Shown here: in pieces, positions 8,537 through 16,573 of the stretch
How positions within the stretch are numbered: position 1 is the first letter of the stretch
Layout of the letters: every line of letters begins with the position of its first letter
Made by a program: the position numbers and the translations under genes
Assembly (NCBI GenBank): GCA_963738365.1
Contig: CAVTWH010000007.1
Coordinates: forward strand, 1,289,763-1,353,762
Length of the DNA stretch: 64,000 nucleotides
Direction of reading: 5' to 3'
Source: CAVTWH01 sp963738365
GTDB lineage: Bacteria > Actinomycetota > Actinomycetes > Mycobacteriales > Micromonosporaceae
The notes under the pieces: model-generated
What the model saw: only the letters and a program-made list of their open reading frames with translations
What the model was told of the DNA's origin: nothing
Database searches by the model: none

Positions 8537-8932
8537 CTACAGCTCCTCGTCCTCCTCGTCGACAACCTCGTGGATGGCCAGCTCCTCGGCGCTGGCGCCG
8601 CCACCGGCCGCCCCGGCGTCGAAGGCGAGCGCCTCGGGCTCGTCGTCGTCGTAGCCGCCGTCGGCGGGGTCGACCAGCCGCCCGACCGGCTCGCCGGGCT
8701 CGGACCAGCGGCCTTCGGCGGAGACGTCCGGCTCCTCCTGGGCGAGGCGCTCGTCGAGGCTGTCCGTCTCCAACGGGACGGCGCGGTTACCGGGCAGCGG
8801 CGCCGGGCGCCGGCCGTCGGCCTCCCGGCCGGTGTCCACCTCGTCGTAGGCGGTGGAGTCGTCGTCGGCCACCCCGGGCAGGCCGTCGGACTCGGTGTCG
8901 GACAGCGGTCGCGGGTAATCGCTGTGGGTCAT
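8537..8932 (-). CDS. DUF5709 acidic protein
   Basis: 131 residues, very acidic, with no membrane segment. It carries the features of the actinobacterial DUF5709 family: an N-terminal LSDTESDG-type segment, a central LDERLAQEEPDV, then GRLVDP and a C-terminal GGASAEELAIHEV. Function unknown, probably cytoplasmic. It ends 2 bp from the stop of the convergent binding-protein gene. Confidence 0.75.
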   Translation of the reverse strand: MTHSDYPRPLSDTESDGLPGVADDDSTAYDEVDTGREADGRRPAPLPGNRAVPLETDSLDERLAQEEPDVSAEGRWSEPGEPVGRLVDPADGGYDDDEPEALAFDAGAAGGGASAEELAIHEVVDEEDEEL

Positions 8933-8997
8933 GCCTTCCTTCCTACCCGAACCGGGCGCCGGTAACCGGCCGACCGGCGGTCGCGGGCCGCGCCGGG

Positions 8998-9441
8998 TCA
9001 GCAGGCGCAGGCGGCGCCGGTGGCCGGCGCGGTGAGCGGATCGACCGGGAAGGTGGTCACCCCGGCGGCGGTGCGCACCGGGAAGCCTTCCCGCACCCAG
9101 TACTCGTACCCGCCGAGCATCTCCCGGACCGGGTGGCCGAGCCGGGCGAAGGCGAGCGCCGCCCGGGTGGCGCCGTTGCAGCCCGGCCCCCAGCAGTAGG
9201 TGACCACCGCGCTGCCGGCCGGGACCAGCTCCGCCGCCTGCTCGGGGATCAGTGCCGTGGGCAGGTGCAGCGCGCCGGGCAGGTGGCCCTGTGCCCAGGC
9301 GGCGTCGCCCCGGGAGTCGACCAGGACGAAGCCCGGCGCGCCGCTCTCCAGCGCCGCGTGCACGTCACTGACGTCGGTTTCATAGGTCAGCCGGGCGGTG
9401 AAATGGGCGATGGCCTGCTCGGTCGTCATAAAGACGATCAT
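8998..9441 (-). CDS. rhodanese-like domain protein
   Basis: 147 residues. A single rhodanese domain occupies about residues 25-125, with the substrate loop in VVTYCWGPGCNGATRAA: the first Cys is at the catalytic position and the CWGPGCNG loop is typical of rhodanese-like proteins paired with GlxA-type regulators. The protein ends ATGAACAC, with two further cysteines. It probably carries sulfur as a persulfide or uses related thiol chemistry in the cytoplasm. Neither candidate start (9441 or 9429) has a strong ribosome binding site. The divergent regulator gene begins 60 bp away and is the likely controller. Confidence 0.85.
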   Translation of the reverse strand: MIVFMTTEQAIAHFTARLTYETDVSDVHAALESGAPGFVLVDSRGDAAWAQGHLPGALHLPTALIPEQAAELVPAGSAVVTYCWGPGCNGATRAALAFARLGHPVREMLGGYEYWVREGFPVRTAAGVTTFPVDPLTAPATGAACAC

Positions 9442-9501
9442 GGGGGTACGCCCGCCGCGCCGGCCAGTGGCACCGACGACCGCCTCCGCTAAGATCCCGC
9501 C

Positions 9502-10494
9502 ATGTCCGTGCTGACCCCGTCCCCGGCGCCGGCACCCGCCCGGCTCCGGCACCGGGTCGCGGTGCTGGCTTACCCGGGCATGTCGGCGTTCGAGACCGGC
9601 ATCGTCACCGAGGTCTTCGGCCTGCCCCGCCCCGAACTCGACGTCGACTGGTACGACCTGGCGGTGTGCGCCCCGGACGACGCCCCGGTACCCATGGTCG
9701 GCGGCGCCGCCCTGCACACGCCGTACGGGCTGGACGACTTCGCCGCCGCCGACACGGTGATCGTCCCCGGCGTCCCGGACGTGCACGCCGCCCCGGCGCC
9801 GGCCGTGGTCCGCGCCCTGCGTCGCTCCTACGACCGGGGCGCCCGGCTGGTCTCCATCTGCTCCGGCGCCTTCGCGCTGGCCGCCGCCGGACTGCTCGAC
9901 GGCCGCCCGGCCACCACGCACTGGCGCTACGCGAGCCTGCTGCGCCAGCGGTACCCCCTGGTGAAGGTCGACCCCGACGTGCTCTACGTCAGCGACGGCC
10001 GGATCTTCACCAGCGCCGGCAGCGCCGCCGGGCTGGACCTGTGCCTGCACCTGGTCCGCGCGGACCACGGGCCGGCGGTGGCCAACGCGGTGGCCCGACG
10101 GCTGGTCGTCGCTCCGCACCGGGAGGGCGGGCAGGCGCAGTTCATCGAGGCGCCGGTGGCGCCCGGCCCGGAGGACGACCGGGTGGCCCGCAGCATGGCC
10201 TGGGCCGTGCGGCACCTGGACCAGCCGCTCACGGTGGCCACCCTGGCCCGGCAGGCGCACATGTCCACCCGCTCCTACCTGCGCCACTTCGCCCGGTGCA
10301 GCGGAACCTCACCGATCCGCTGGCTGATCGCCCAGCGCATCCAGGCCAGCCTGCCGCTGCTGGAGCGCGGCGACGCGCCGGTGGAGGAGATCGCCACGGC
10401 GGTCGGGTTCGAGACCGCCGTGACCTTCCGACACCACTTCCTGCGGGCGATGCGTACCTCACCCAGCGCGTACCGGCGCGCCTTCCGCAGCTGA
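9502..10494 (+). CDS. GlxA-family transcriptional regulator (DJ-1/PfpI plus AraC HTH)
   Basis: 330 residues. Residues about 18-185 form a DJ-1/PfpI amidotransferase-like domain with the nucleophile-elbow motif VSICSGAFALAAAG. Residues about 225-328 form an AraC/XylS DNA-binding domain with two helix-turn-helix units (STRSYLRHFARCSG and IATAVGFETAVTFRHHF). This architecture is typical of GlxA/FtrA-like regulators in actinobacteria. It is transcribed away from the rhodanese gene, with a 60-bp shared intergenic region that should contain its operator. The ligand is unknown. Confidence 0.88.
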   Translation: MSVLTPSPAPAPARLRHRVAVLAYPGMSAFETGIVTEVFGLPRPELDVDWYDLAVCAPDDAPVPMVGGAALHTPYGLDDFAAADTVIVPGVPDVHAAPAPAVVRALRRSYDRGARLVSICSGAFALAAAGLLDGRPATTHWRYASLLRQRYPLVKVDPDVLYVSDGRIFTSAGSAAGLDLCLHLVRADHGPAVANAVARRLVVAPHREGGQAQFIEAPVAPGPEDDRVARSMAWAVRHLDQPLTVATLARQAHMSTRSYLRHFARCSGTSPIRWLIAQRIQASLPLLERGDAPVEEIATAVGFETAVTFRHHFLRAMRTSPSAYRRAFRS

Positions 10495-10503
10495 CCGCCG
10501 CGC

Positions 10504-11490
10504 CTACTCCTGGCCCGTTTCGCCGTGTACCGCGGCGTGCGCGGCCGGGATGCTGCCCAGCCGGCCCGCCTGGTAGTCCTCGAAGGCCTGCAGCAGCTCG
10601 GCCCGGGTGTTCATGACGAACGGCCCGTGCGCCGCCACCGGCTCCCGGATCGGCTGCCCGCCGAGGATCAGGATGTCCATGTTGGGGCTGCGCGACTCCT
10701 GACCGGGGTCGGCCGCCACGGTGATGGTGCCCCCGTCGCCGAAGGCCGCCAGCTGACCCATGTGCACCGGGCGCTGCTTCGGCCCCACCGAGCCCTTCCC
10801 GTTCATCACGTAGACCAGCGCGTTGAAGTCGCTGCGCCAGGGCAGCACCAGCTGTGCACCGGCGGACAGGGTGGCGTGCACCAGGCTGATCGGCGTGTGC
10901 GTCACGCCCGGGCCGGCGTGCCCGGCCACCTCACCGGCGATGACCCGCAGCAGGGTGCCGCCGTCCGGCGAGGAGAGCAGCGCCACGTTGCCGGCCCGGA
11001 TGTCCTGGTAGCGGGGCGGGGCGAACTTGAGCGCCTTGGGCAGGTTGACCCACAGCTGGAAGCCGTGGAACAGGCCGCCGCTGGCCACCAGGTGCTCCGG
11101 CGGTACCTCGATGTGCAGGATCCCGGCGCCCGCGGTCATCCACTGGGTGTCGCCGTTGGTGATCAGGCCACCGCCGCCGTTGGAGTCGGAGTGCTGGAAC
11201 TCGCCGTCGATGATGTACGTGACGGTCTCGAAGCCCCGGTGCGGGTGCCACGGGGTGCCCTTCGGCTCGCCCGGCGCGTACTCCACCTCGCCCATCTGGT
11301 CCATGTGGATGAACGGATCGAGGCGGGCCAGGTCGACACCGGCGAACGCGCGGCGCACCGGGAAGCCCTCGCCCTCGAAGCCGGTAGGTGCGGTGGTGAC
11401 GGAGACCACCGGCCGGTCGGCGTCGATCGCCGGATCGGTCGCGGGTACCCGGGGAAGCTGGATATGAGAGGCGACGGTCACGGCCGGCAT
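10504..11490 (-). CDS. pirin family protein
   Basis: 328 residues, two cupin barrels. The N-terminal barrel has the pirin metal-binding signature: LDPFIHMDQMG, then PHRGFETVTYIIDGEFQHSD and the later HIEVPP/Glu region, giving the three-His-one-Glu site. The C-terminal cupin (about 190-290) lacks this set. Bacterial pirins can act as quercetin dioxygenases or as redox-sensing partners of enzymes; nothing here selects among these. An RBS-like AGGAGGAG precedes the ATG at 11490. The gene runs toward the GlxA-like gene, with 9 bp between their stops. Confidence 0.9.
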   Translation of the reverse strand: MPAVTVASHIQLPRVPATDPAIDADRPVVSVTTAPTGFEGEGFPVRRAFAGVDLARLDPFIHMDQMGEVEYAPGEPKGTPWHPHRGFETVTYIIDGEFQHSDSNGGGGLITNGDTQWMTAGAGILHIEVPPEHLVASGGLFHGFQLWVNLPKALKFAPPRYQDIRAGNVALLSSPDGGTLLRVIAGEVAGHAGPGVTHTPISLVHATLSAGAQLVLPWRSDFNALVYVMNGKGSVGPKQRPVHMGQLAAFGDGGTITVAADPGQESRSPNMDILILGGQPIREPVAAHGPFVMNTRAELLQAFEDYQAGRLGSIPAAHAAVHGETGQE

Positions 11491-11574
11491 GCTGCTCCTC
11501 CTTCAGAGGTATTTGCCTGAGCAACAAAACACCCGGCTTCATCATTCCACGCCCGGCCACCCCCCGGACGCAGA

Positions 11575-11605
11575 GCGGGGCGGGTGGAGAACCCACCCGC
11601 CCCGC
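11575..11605 (-). terminator. hairpin terminator of the acidic repeat-protein gene
   Basis: GCGGGGCGGGTGG and CCACCCGCCCCGC form a perfect 13-bp stem around a 5-nt loop, 16 nt beyond the minus-strand stop at 11622. Confidence 0.7.
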
Positions 11606-11621
11606 GTGTGACTCAGGCGTC

Positions 11622-13028
11622 CTACAGGCTCAGCAGCCGGTCGAAGAAGTCCCGGTAGCGCATCACGGCGGCCCGGAAGATCTCGGTGTCCCCGCTGGCC
11701 GAGCCGCGCCAGTCCTCCAGCGCGTCGCGCTGGCTGTTCAGCGCCGCGGTCAACGTGTCGACCACCTCACCGACCAGGCCCTGCGCCTGGTCGGCCGTAC
11801 CCTGTGGGTCGTCGATGAACCGCAGCTGCAGCTGCTGCCAACGGGTGCGCAGCGACTCGGCGTCCTGGACGGTTATCACCACCGCCATCGGGGCCATCTC
11901 TACCTCACCCGGCATCAGCTCCCCGGAACCGGCCGGTTCGTCGGCGTCTGCCGACCCGGCGACGCCGGTCGGTTCCCGGTCGGTGGCGCTGCCGGCGGCG
12001 TAGCCCGCGCCGGCAGCCGAGCCGGCCAGGGCCACCGCCTCGGGGTCGCTGAACGCGCCGTCCACGCCCCCGACGTACGCGGTGTCGCCGACGTCCGTGC
12101 CGGACAGGGCCTCGTCGTCCGTGCCGGACAGGGTGTCGTGGTCCGTTTCGGACAGGGTGTCGTGGTCCGTTTCGGACAGGGTGTCGTGGTCCGTGCCGGA
12201 CAGGGCGTCGTGGTCCGTGCCGGACAGGGTGTCGTCGGTGGCGACGGCTACCGGCTCGGCGTCCAGGGCGGTGTCGTAGTCGTCCGCGCCGTCTTCGGCG
12301 TCGTCGACGGCCAGCGGCCCGTCACCGACGGCCGTGTCGGCCGGCGTCTCCTGCTGGTGGGCCGTTTCCTGCTGGTAGGCCGTTTCCTGCGGGTAGGCCG
12401 TTTCCTGCGGGTAGGCCGTTTCCTGCGGGTAGGCCGTTTCCTGCGGGTAGGCGCTGTCCTCGATCGGGTCGCCGGTGGCCAGGAAGGCGTCGTCGTCGCC
12501 GGGCGGTACCGCGTCGTCGACCGGGTGCCCGGAGTCGGCGGGGTCCGGCTCCCGGCCCACGGCCGCGTCGGCCAGCTCGTCCTCGGTGGCCAGGCGCTCC
12601 CCGTCCGGGTCCGGTGCGCTGACGCCGGCGTCGGCGGAGTCGCCGTCCGAAGCCGCGTCGGCGTCCCGGTCCAGTTCGGCTCGACGGTCAAGTTCCGCGT
12701 CACTGCCCAGCTCCGCGTCACTGCCTAGATCCGTGTCACTGTCCAGTTCGGCGTCGGGTTCGGCGTCGGCATCGAGTTCGGCGGCACTTCCCCGGGCGGC
12801 GTCACTGTCCAGTTCCGCGTCGCTGTCGAGTTCGGTGTCACGGTCCAGGGCGGTGTCACGGTCCAGAATCGTGGTGGGGTCGTCGCTGTGGAGGGCGTCG
12901 GCGCTGTCCGGGTAGTCGTCGCGGTCGCGCGCCTCTTCGGCGTTGGCCAGTTCGGGGTCGCCCGGCGGAGAGTCGTAGTCGCGTTCGGGGTCGCCCGCGT
13001 GGGCGTCGGGGTCGGTGTCGTAGCGCAT
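11622..13028 (-). CDS. acidic repeat protein with C-terminal helical domain, unknown function
   Basis: 468 residues. The first roughly 370 are extremely Asp/Glu-rich, low in hydrophobics and built from short repeats: imperfect LDSDAELD-like units (about residues 50-115), six AYPQET-type hexads and six octads of the TDHDTLSG type. The last roughly 90 residues differ: a helical region with WQQLQLRFIDDPQ and a terminal RYRDFFDRLLSL. This matches in pattern a region of the next gene (13044-13766): W-x2-LQ/VQ-x-RF-x3-P and YR-x2-F-x2-LL/IL. No signal peptide or membrane segment. The long disordered acidic arm with a small folded end could be a scaffold or cation-binding tail. Function unknown. Confidence 0.65.
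   Translation of the reverse strand: MRYDTDPDAHAGDPERDYDSPPGDPELANAEEARDRDDYPDSADALHSDDPTTILDRDTALDRDTELDSDAELDSDAARGSAAELDADAEPDAELDSDTDLGSDAELGSDAELDRRAELDRDADAASDGDSADAGVSAPDPDGERLATEDELADAAVGREPDPADSGHPVDDAVPPGDDDAFLATGDPIEDSAYPQETAYPQETAYPQETAYPQETAYQQETAHQQETPADTAVGDGPLAVDDAEDGADDYDTALDAEPVAVATDDTLSGTDHDALSGTDHDTLSETDHDTLSETDHDTLSGTDDEALSGTDVGDTAYVGGVDGAFSDPEAVALAGSAAGAGYAAGSATDREPTGVAGSADADEPAGSGELMPGEVEMAPMAVVITVQDAESLRTRWQQLQLRFIDDPQGTADQAQGLVGEVVDTLTAALNSQRDALEDWRGSASGDTEIFRAAVMRYRDFFDRLLSL
12093..12236. repeat. six tandem copies of a 24-nt unit in coding sequence
   Basis: Six consecutive 24-nt units, each starting gtccgt and encoding on the minus strand an octad of the type DxDxLSGT or DHDTLSET. 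The copies differ at only a few positions. No spacers separate them, so this is a coding minisatellite and not a CRISPR array. Confidence 0.85.
12345..12452. repeat. six tandem copies of an 18-nt unit in coding sequence
   Basis: Six 18-nt units encoding AYPQET (four identical), AYQQET and AHQQET on the minus strand. The first four are nearly identical in DNA as well, which indicates recent expansion. Confidence 0.85.
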
Positions 13029-13043
13029 CGCGGTCCTTTCCTC

Positions 13044-13766
13044 TCAGCCGCGCCGGGAGTCGGTGACGGCGGGGGTGTCGGGCTTGAGTTCCTCGTCGTG
13101 GACGGCGCGCTGCTCGTCCACCCGCTCCTGCGCGGACTCCTGCGAGGTGGCGTCGCCGGGCAGCGGGTCGTGGGTCACGTGCGGGGCCACCGGGTCGTTG
13201 GTGACTGCGCCGGAGGTACCGGCGGGGTCGGGCACCGGCTGCTCACCGAGGATGTCGGCGAAGATCGACCGGTAGTGCATGAGCGCCTGGCGCAGCTGCT
13301 CGGTGCTCGCCTCGCCGCGCTCGGTGGCCAGATAGATGTCGTGCGCGTTGCGGTAGTGGTCGAGGGTGTGGCCGTGCTCGACGGACAGGTGCGCCAGCGC
13401 GTCGTCGTAGCCGTCGGTCGGGTAGCCCCGGTCCTGGACGAGCCGGGTCATCAGCCGGTCGGCCTCGGCCACGGTGGCAGCCGGCTGCTCGACGAAGCGC
13501 GCCTGGACCTGTGCCCACTCCTCGGCGTACGCCGCCCGGGCCTGCGGGCTCAGCTCGTTGAGCTGCAACTGGGCGTGGCGGCGCTGGCGCTCGCGCAGCT
13601 CCGCCTCGGCGGCCGAACGGCTGTCCGCCTCGGCCACCACGCGGTCGTACTCGGGACCGAAACGCTGACGCAGCGCCCGGCGCCGGGCGACCACGACAAC
13701 AGCGACCACCACGGCCGCGATGACGAGCAGAGCGACGACCAGGGCGATGATCTGTGTGGGTGACAT
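13044..13766 (-). CDS. single-pass membrane protein with helical domain, unknown function
   Basis: 240 residues from ATG 13766, which has GGAGGG at a good distance; an upstream in-frame start at 13832 is less likely. A short N-terminus (MSPTQ), one membrane helix (about residues 6-29), a basic stop-transfer RRRALRQRF, then a helical cytoplasmic region (about 45-180) containing EEWAQVQARFVEQP and ALMHYRSIFADIL. The tail is acidic and disordered. The helical region resembles the C-terminal domain of the neighbouring acidic protein, whose gene starts 16 bp downstream, so the pair probably works together. Role unknown. Confidence 0.65.
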   Translation of the reverse strand: MSPTQIIALVVALLVIAAVVVAVVVVARRRALRQRFGPEYDRVVAEADSRSAAEAELRERQRRHAQLQLNELSPQARAAYAEEWAQVQARFVEQPAATVAEADRLMTRLVQDRGYPTDGYDDALAHLSVEHGHTLDHYRNAHDIYLATERGEASTEQLRQALMHYRSIFADILGEQPVPDPAGTSGAVTNDPVAPHVTHDPLPGDATSQESAQERVDEQRAVHDEELKPDTPAVTDSRRG

Positions 13767-13850
13767 GGGGCATCCCTCCTCAGCCCCGCAGTACCCCACC
13801 GGTGCCCTGGCCAACCAAGCAGCCCCGACCAATCAAGGCGTTCGGTCAAC

Positions 13851-13876
13851 GCATACGGCCAAGGCATACGGCCAAG
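13851..13876. repeat. perfect 13-bp tandem duplication in the intergenic region
   Basis: gcatacggccaag occurs twice in direct succession between the membrane-protein gene and the Hsp70-type gene. A related partial copy (cggtcaac) precedes it. No known operator recognised. Confidence 0.7.
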
Positions 13877-13900
13877 GCTTCGTGCCCGACCGGGCGGCGG

Positions 13901-16297
13901 CTACTTCGAGGCGGCGGGCGACGCCGGACCGGTCACTGTCGCGCTGGGCCGGCCGGTGGGCGCCGGTAGCGTCCAGATCCGGACCCCGTTGCGGGCACCG
14001 ATCACCGTGCGGTTGTCCGGACCGATGACCGGCGGGATGTGCGCGTTGCCGCTGCCGACGAGCTCCAGCTCCTGTATCTGGGCCCGGCTGGCCACGTCGA
14101 AGACGTGGATGGCGCCGTCCGCGGCGGTCACCAGCCGGGAGCCGTCGGCGCTGAAGGCCACTCCGGCCAGGTGGTACCTGGCGGCCGTCAACTGTGCCAC
14201 CTGCTGGTGGGTACGGGCGTCCCACAGCAGCAGGCGACGGTCCTCGCCCACGCTCGCCACCAGCGTGCTGTCCGGGCTGACCGCGATCGCGGTCACCGGG
14301 CCGGTGTGCCCGGTCAGGGGGGCGCCCAACGGCTTGCCGGAAGTGGCGTCACGCTCCACGATCGGGAAGGTCGCCACCCCCTGAACGGTCGCCCGCTCGT
14401 CGACGAACACGCTGGCGCCGCCCTTGCCGAAGGCGATGGCGTTGCTCTGTGGCAGCGCATGCTGCGCCGGCTGGGCCAGGGCCGCCCCGTCACCGCGCGA
14501 CCACACGTGCGCGCCGCTGCTGGTGGCCGCGGCGAACTTGGTGTTGTCAGGACTGACCGCGATGCCCGCGAGAGTATCCAGGCTGTCAAGATCCTTACGG
14601 CCGGTTTCGGCATCGACGTCGTCCAGGTCCCATGCGGTGACCCCGTCCCGCTGCCCCACGAAGAACCGGGACCCGGCCGGGGAGAACGACATGGCCACCA
14701 CGGACGAGCTGGTGTGGATCTCCTTCGGAAGCCGCCTGCGGCTGGGAACGTCCCAGAACCTGATCGTGGCGGTGAGCCCGCTGCTTTCCGCGGTGGCCAG
14801 CGTCGTGCCGTCCGGGCTGAGTGCGAACAGCTCCACACTGAAGGTACCGGCCAGGTCGACGCGCGGGACCGGCTTGTCCCGCTGGCTCCACCACACCCAT
14901 CCGCCGGTCCCGATTCCGCCGCAGACGAGTCCCATGACCACCAGGAGGATCAGCCAACTCGGCACCCGGATGCGGCGCGGGGCGGCCGGCGGCGGTCCCG
15001 CCGGCACCGGGCGGAGCGCCGGGACGGCGGTGACCGGCGGTGCCGGCCAGGCTGGTGCGGGTACGGCGGTGACCGGGCGTGGTGGCGCGGACACCGGTCC
15101 GGGGAAGCCGGGCACTGACACGGGCGCCACCGGCCCCGGTGCCCGGGCCGCGCCGAACTGCCCGGGCGCGGAGACCGGGGCGGTGGGTGTCGGCACGGGC
15201 GGCCGGCTGCGCTGCGGCGGGGCGGTGGGCGGCAGGGTCACCAGCGCGCCCTGGGCGACCACGAGTTCCGGCTGCTCCAGGGCCAGCGGGGTGACGCCGA
15301 GCGCCTGGCCGAGCAGGGTGGCCGCCAGCGGTACCCGGCTGCCGCCGCCGACCAGGAACACCGCCGAGACGCCCGGGACCCCGGCGGCGCTGATCGCCGT
15401 CCGGGTGCTGGTGACGGTGGCGGCCAGGATCGGGCGGGCCAGCTGCTCCAGCTGTTCCCGGCCGAGCGGGGCGTCCCGCTCGATGACCGGCAGGTGGATG
15501 GAGGTGGTGGAGTTGCGCGACAGGGTCTCCTTGGCGGCCCGCACGTCCTCCCAGAGCTGCCGGTTGGCCCGGCGCTGGCTGGCGTCGGCGGGGCGCAGCA
15601 CGCCCTGCCAGGCCGGACCGGCCTGCGGCCCGTAGACGCTGGCCAGGTAGTCGACCACGGCGGCGTCGATGTCCAGCCCGCCGGCCCGGTCCAGGCCCTC
15701 GGTGGCCAGCACGTCGAAACCGCTGGCGGTACGCCGGACCACGGTGGCGTCGAAGGTGCCACCGCCCAGGTCGTACACGACGGCGACGGCACCGACGGGC
15801 AGCTGGGCGCGGCCGGTGCCGAGGAAGTAGCGGGCCGCCGCCACCGGCTCGGGGACCAGCTGGGCACCCGGCAGCCCGGCCCGGGCCGCCGCTTCGGTCA
15901 GGACGCCGCGCCGGGGCGCCGCCCAGGACGCCGGGTAGGTGAGGGTCAGTTCGCTGATCGGCGCGCCGGCCACCCGCCGCGCCTCGGTCCCGACCCGGGA
16001 CAGCACGGCGGCCAGTAGGGCGGCGACCGGTACCTCGGCGTGCCCGAGCAGCACGGTGCCCTCGTCGACGAGGCGCTTGGGGTTGGGCTCGAACCCGGTG
16101 GGGTCGACCCGGCCGCCGTGCAGGGCGTCGCCGCCGGTACGGAACCGGCCGGAGCTGTCCAGGCTGACCGCCGACGGCAGGGTGGGCGAGCCGTCGAAGA
16201 GGAGTACCGCCAGCCGGCCGCCGGGGTGCCCGAGCACCGCGACCGTGTTGGAGGTGCCCAGATCGATGCCCAGTCGATAGCCGCCCCGCTCGAACAT
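13901..16297 (-). CDS. Hsp70-type ATPase domain fused to membrane helix and WD40-like propeller
   Basis: 798 residues. Residues 1-350 are an Hsp70/actin-fold ATPase with all three nucleotide motifs: GIDLGTSNTVAVLG (phosphate 1), YDLGGGTFDA (phosphate 2) and LVGGGSRVPLAATL (adenosine). The usual peptide-binding domain is absent. A Pro/Ala/Val-rich linker (about 352-440) leads to one membrane helix (about 446-468) and then a C-terminal beta-propeller of WD40-like repeats (LSPDGTTLATAESSG, VSPDSTLVASVGEDR, FSADGSRLVTAADG). The topology predicts an intracellular ATPase and an external propeller that could sense or bind a ligand. It differs from chaperone DnaK and is not next to grpE or dnaJ. Confidence 0.85.
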   Translation of the reverse strand: MFERGGYRLGIDLGTSNTVAVLGHPGGRLAVLLFDGSPTLPSAVSLDSSGRFRTGGDALHGGRVDPTGFEPNPKRLVDEGTVLLGHAEVPVAALLAAVLSRVGTEARRVAGAPISELTLTYPASWAAPRRGVLTEAAARAGLPGAQLVPEPVAAARYFLGTGRAQLPVGAVAVVYDLGGGTFDATVVRRTASGFDVLATEGLDRAGGLDIDAAVVDYLASVYGPQAGPAWQGVLRPADASQRRANRQLWEDVRAAKETLSRNSTTSIHLPVIERDAPLGREQLEQLARPILAATVTSTRTAISAAGVPGVSAVFLVGGGSRVPLAATLLGQALGVTPLALEQPELVVAQGALVTLPPTAPPQRSRPPVPTPTAPVSAPGQFGAARAPGPVAPVSVPGFPGPVSAPPRPVTAVPAPAWPAPPVTAVPALRPVPAGPPPAAPRRIRVPSWLILLVVMGLVCGGIGTGGWVWWSQRDKPVPRVDLAGTFSVELFALSPDGTTLATAESSGLTATIRFWDVPSRRRLPKEIHTSSSVVAMSFSPAGSRFFVGQRDGVTAWDLDDVDAETGRKDLDSLDTLAGIAVSPDNTKFAAATSSGAHVWSRGDGAALAQPAQHALPQSNAIAFGKGGASVFVDERATVQGVATFPIVERDATSGKPLGAPLTGHTGPVTAIAVSPDSTLVASVGEDRRLLLWDARTHQQVAQLTAARYHLAGVAFSADGSRLVTAADGAIHVFDVASRAQIQELELVGSGNAHIPPVIGPDNRTVIGARNGVRIWTLPAPTGRPSATVTGPASPAASK

Positions 16298-16369
16298 GCG
16301 CGCACGATATCGGCCGCGCCGTGCCGCTGCTGCCCGCCTGTCCGGACCGTGGGACCCGTCGACGCGTGC

Positions 16370-16393
16370 ACTTTTGCTCGATCAAACAAAAGT
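16370..16393. promoter_or_regulatory. inverted repeat, candidate operator of the ROK-led sugar operon
   Basis: ACTTTTG and CAAAAGT are perfect 7-bp arms separated by 10 nt (CTCGATCAAA). The AT-rich site stands out in GC-rich sequence, lies about 180 bp upstream of the ROK gene and has the shape of an operator for ROK or LacI-type sugar regulators. It sits between divergent genes and could affect both. Confidence 0.55.
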
Positions 16394-16573
16394 TCGGCCA
16401 TTCTTGTTGGAAGGTCTTTACGGCGCGATGGAAAGCTGGCTACAGTCGCCGCACACCACCAGCCCCGCCGGCCCCGTCCCGCCCGGCAGCCACGGTCGGA
16501 TCCGCCCCCGCGTGGACCGGCGCAGCACTCCTCCCCAGCCGTCCCGGCCGCCACTGTCCGCAGGAGCCATCGG

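Noticed and set aside
12093..12452. Possible CRISPR-like array
   Set aside because: Units of 24 and 18 nt are directly adjacent with no variable spacers and stay in frame within a coding region; they are coding minisatellites.
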